Assembly: GCF_026013565.1 (NCBI RefSeq)
Contig: NZ_JAPDOB010000002.1
Location: forward strand, 868,001 to 932,000
From: Sphingomonas arvum
GTDB taxonomy: Bacteria > Pseudomonadota > Alphaproteobacteria > Sphingomonadales > Sphingomonadaceae
Length of the DNA: 64,000 nucleotides
Reading direction: 5' to 3'
The notes beneath the pieces were generated by a model, which did not search any database, was not told where the DNA came from, and saw nothing but the letters and a program-made list of their open reading frames with translations. Numbering within the stretch: the first letter of the stretch is position 1; each line of letters begins with the position of its first letter. This document shows positions 62,858 to 64,000 of this stretch, in pieces. The position numbers were made by a program, and so were the translations under genes.

Positions 62858-63292
62858 CTAATCTAGCATGTTCTGCGGCACTTTGCCGCCATTGGCAGCC
62901 AATTGTCGCATGGTGGCCTTGTGCAGCCAGATATTCATCTCGGCACTGCCGTCGAGCGCGCCCGTGTAGCCGAGCTCACGCGCCAGTTCCTTGCGGTTGT
63001 CGAGGCTGCTGTCGATGCCGAGCAGCTTCATCAGGTCGACGATGGAAGTGCGCCAATTGAGGTCCGGATTGCCTTTCTGCTGGGCGATCTGGGTCAGCGC
63101 CTGCTCCACATCGACGGTCTGCCCCTGCTGCGGCTGGGCGGTGGTTGCGCCGCCCTGCTGGAACTGCGGCTGCTGTCCCTGCTGCTGCAGCGGCGGGCCG
63201 CCGGCCATGCCGGCCGGGATCTGGGGCCGGTTGCCTGGACCCGGATCCTTGTGGCCGAAGATGGCGCCCTTGATCTTGTCGAACAGGCCCAT
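62858..63292 (-). CDS. DUF3597 domain protein
   Basis: A 144-residue protein. An N-terminal MGLFDKIKGAIFGHK and a Gln/Gly/Pro-rich linker (about 20-60) precede the DUF3597 domain (about 60-144, NWRTSIVDLMKLLGIDSSLDNRKELARELGY, compared here in parts). Related proteins are small, soluble and sometimes linked to stress; the fold is LysM-adjacent in some genomes. It lies 1 nt after the four-helix-bundle gene. Confidence 0.85.
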   Translation of the reverse strand: MGLFDKIKGAIFGHKDPGPGNRPQIPAGMAGGPPLQQQGQQPQFQQGGATTAQPQQGQTVDVEQALTQIAQQKGNPDLNWRTSIVDLMKLLGIDSSLDNRKELARELGYTGALDGSAEMNIWLHKATMRQLAANGGKVPQNMLD

Positions 63293-63293
63293 G

Positions 63294-63743
63294 TCAGGCC
63301 TGCAGGCCGTGCTTGAGGCTGCTCACGCGGTCGTGGCCCTGGCGAACCGACTGGTAGGCGCGCTCGATCACGGAGCGGCTGTCCGCCGGCAGGTCCTGGC
63401 TGTTCAGCGCCGTTTCGAACTTCTCCTTGAGATAGTCCTCGCCGCGCTCGACCTCGTTGATGATCGACTCATCATTGCGGCCGGTGATCGCGGACTTGAG
63501 GTCCAGGAAGCGCTGGTGGGTGGCGCCCAGGAAGCTGCCATCATCCGGCGGGTTGCCGCCCAGGCGGCGGATCTCGGAGCGGAGGTCCTCGGCGACCTTG
63601 CTGCGCTCGTCGGCCATGGAGCGGAACAGCTCCTGGAAGCGGCTGCCTTCGGCGTTCTGCGCCGCGTCCTTGTAGCCGTTGATGCTGTCGATGAGGGTGG
63701 TGGTGAGGGTTTCAAGCGTTCCGACGCCGGCGGTGTCAGCCAT
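63294..63743 (-). CDS. PA2169-family four-helix-bundle protein (DUF2383)
   Basis: A 149-residue helical protein of the ferritin-like DUF2383 group (LTTTLIDSINGYKDAAQNAE, FRSMADERSKVAEDLRSEI, VERGEDYLKEKFETAL). Family function unknown; members often occur beside stress proteins. It is directly upstream of the DUF3597 gene, forming a two-gene unit. The 177 bp before it and the next divergent gene probably hold both promoters. Confidence 0.88.
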   Translation of the reverse strand: MADTAGVGTLETLTTTLIDSINGYKDAAQNAEGSRFQELFRSMADERSKVAEDLRSEIRRLGGNPPDDGSFLGATHQRFLDLKSAITGRNDESIINEVERGEDYLKEKFETALNSQDLPADSRSVIERAYQSVRQGHDRVSSLKHGLQA

Positions 63744-63920
63744 GTGCGTTTACTCCTGTCTTGGGGTGGAAATCGTCGGCTCAACGCGCCGAAACCCAGT
63801 TTGGGTTCGCGCGGCCGGCGGTCGGCGGGACCGTCCGTCGCCCAAGCGAGCCGAAGTGATCGACAAGGGACTTAGGACAACGCAGAACAGGGTGGGGTAA
63901 GCGTATCAGGGGGAAAACAC

Positions 63921-64000
63921 GTGATTGCATTGTCGCTCATTGTCGCGGCGGCGGGCGCCGCGCTGCAGCCGACATCCAAGTGGCAGGTCAACTTCGACGA
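63921..64000 (+). CDS. 5' end of an exported protein, truncated by window edge
   Basis: GTG 63921 preceded by AGGGGGA begins a hydrophobic signal sequence (MIALSLIVAAAGAAL) continuing QPTSKWQVNFD to the window end. It resembles a family of short exported sphingomonad proteins whose signal peptides look like that of the TonB-type gene at 61.9 kb. Only 26 codons are visible. Confidence 0.6.
   Translation, partial: MIALSLIVAAAGAALQPTSKWQVNFD

Overview
The window reads as a high-GC alphaproteobacterial chromosome segment, most likely a sphingomonad (Sphingomonadaceae). The evidence is the gene order nfu-tsaB-rimI-mucR-fur-plsC-miaB-phoH-ybeY-corC-lnt-metK-trmB-rimP-nusA-ylxR-infB-rbfA-truB-rpsO-pnp, the MucR/Ros regulator, a DUF6356 membrane protein, and frequent GTG/TTG starts with GGAG-type ribosome sites. 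No database search was possible, so the taxonomic call is inference. No rRNA, CRISPR array, convincing complete tRNA, complete insertion sequence or phage module was seen.

Layout. 1-1.9 kb: 3' part of a minus-strand RTX/tandem-95 surface protein that lacks a recognisable start and abuts a pair of 19-bp direct repeats. 2-31 kb: the minus-strand housekeeping supercluster (RNA decay, translation initiation and termination factors, tRNA modification, SAM synthesis, lipoprotein acylation, Fur), broken by accessory blocks: a flippase with an ELM1-like protein, tdk and a GNAT; a type III polyketide synthase with a methyltransferase; a PQQ-type sugar dehydrogenase; a glycine/alanine-rich stress-type protein; and a DUF2231 membrane protein. 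30.7-32 kb: cytochrome b and cytochrome c' pair. 32-38.1 kb: a complete distal valine-degradation operon (acyl-CoA dehydrogenase, enoyl-CoA hydratase, 3-hydroxyisobutyryl-CoA hydrolase, MmsB, MmsA) with a RidA protein and a small lipoprotein inside it. 38.2-49.9 kb: M28 peptidase, RNase R, RsmD, an RluB-type pseudouridine synthase, an orphan receiver protein, a Rieske oxygenase, an AmpG-like transporter, and lapA-pyrF-accD-folC, in which the trpF-trpB-trpA genes usually found between pyrF and accD are absent. 50-57.5 kb: envelope and stress genes and a membrane-anchored TIR-TolB-TPR protein. 57.5-64 kb: a UvrD/PcrA helicase, then about 0.9 kb without a credible protein gene, then a thioesterase, a tiny membrane ORF coupled to an iron-permease-family gene, a TonB-type protein and two stress-type small proteins.

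The most unusual element is the protein-free stretch at about 60.07-60.79 kb. Its + strand folds into at least eleven local hairpins. Six have GNRA-type loops and one has a perfect cUUCGg loop, and the last hairpin is an 11-bp terminator-like stem. I interpret this as a large structured noncoding RNA of about 700 nt with no hallmark of RNase P, tmRNA, SRP or 6S RNA. Secondary points of interest are the TIR-TolB-TPR protein, the likely RNase III-type hairpin in the pnp leader, two probable CTG starts, and five convergent gene pairs that share their stop codons in a YTAG tetranucleotide.
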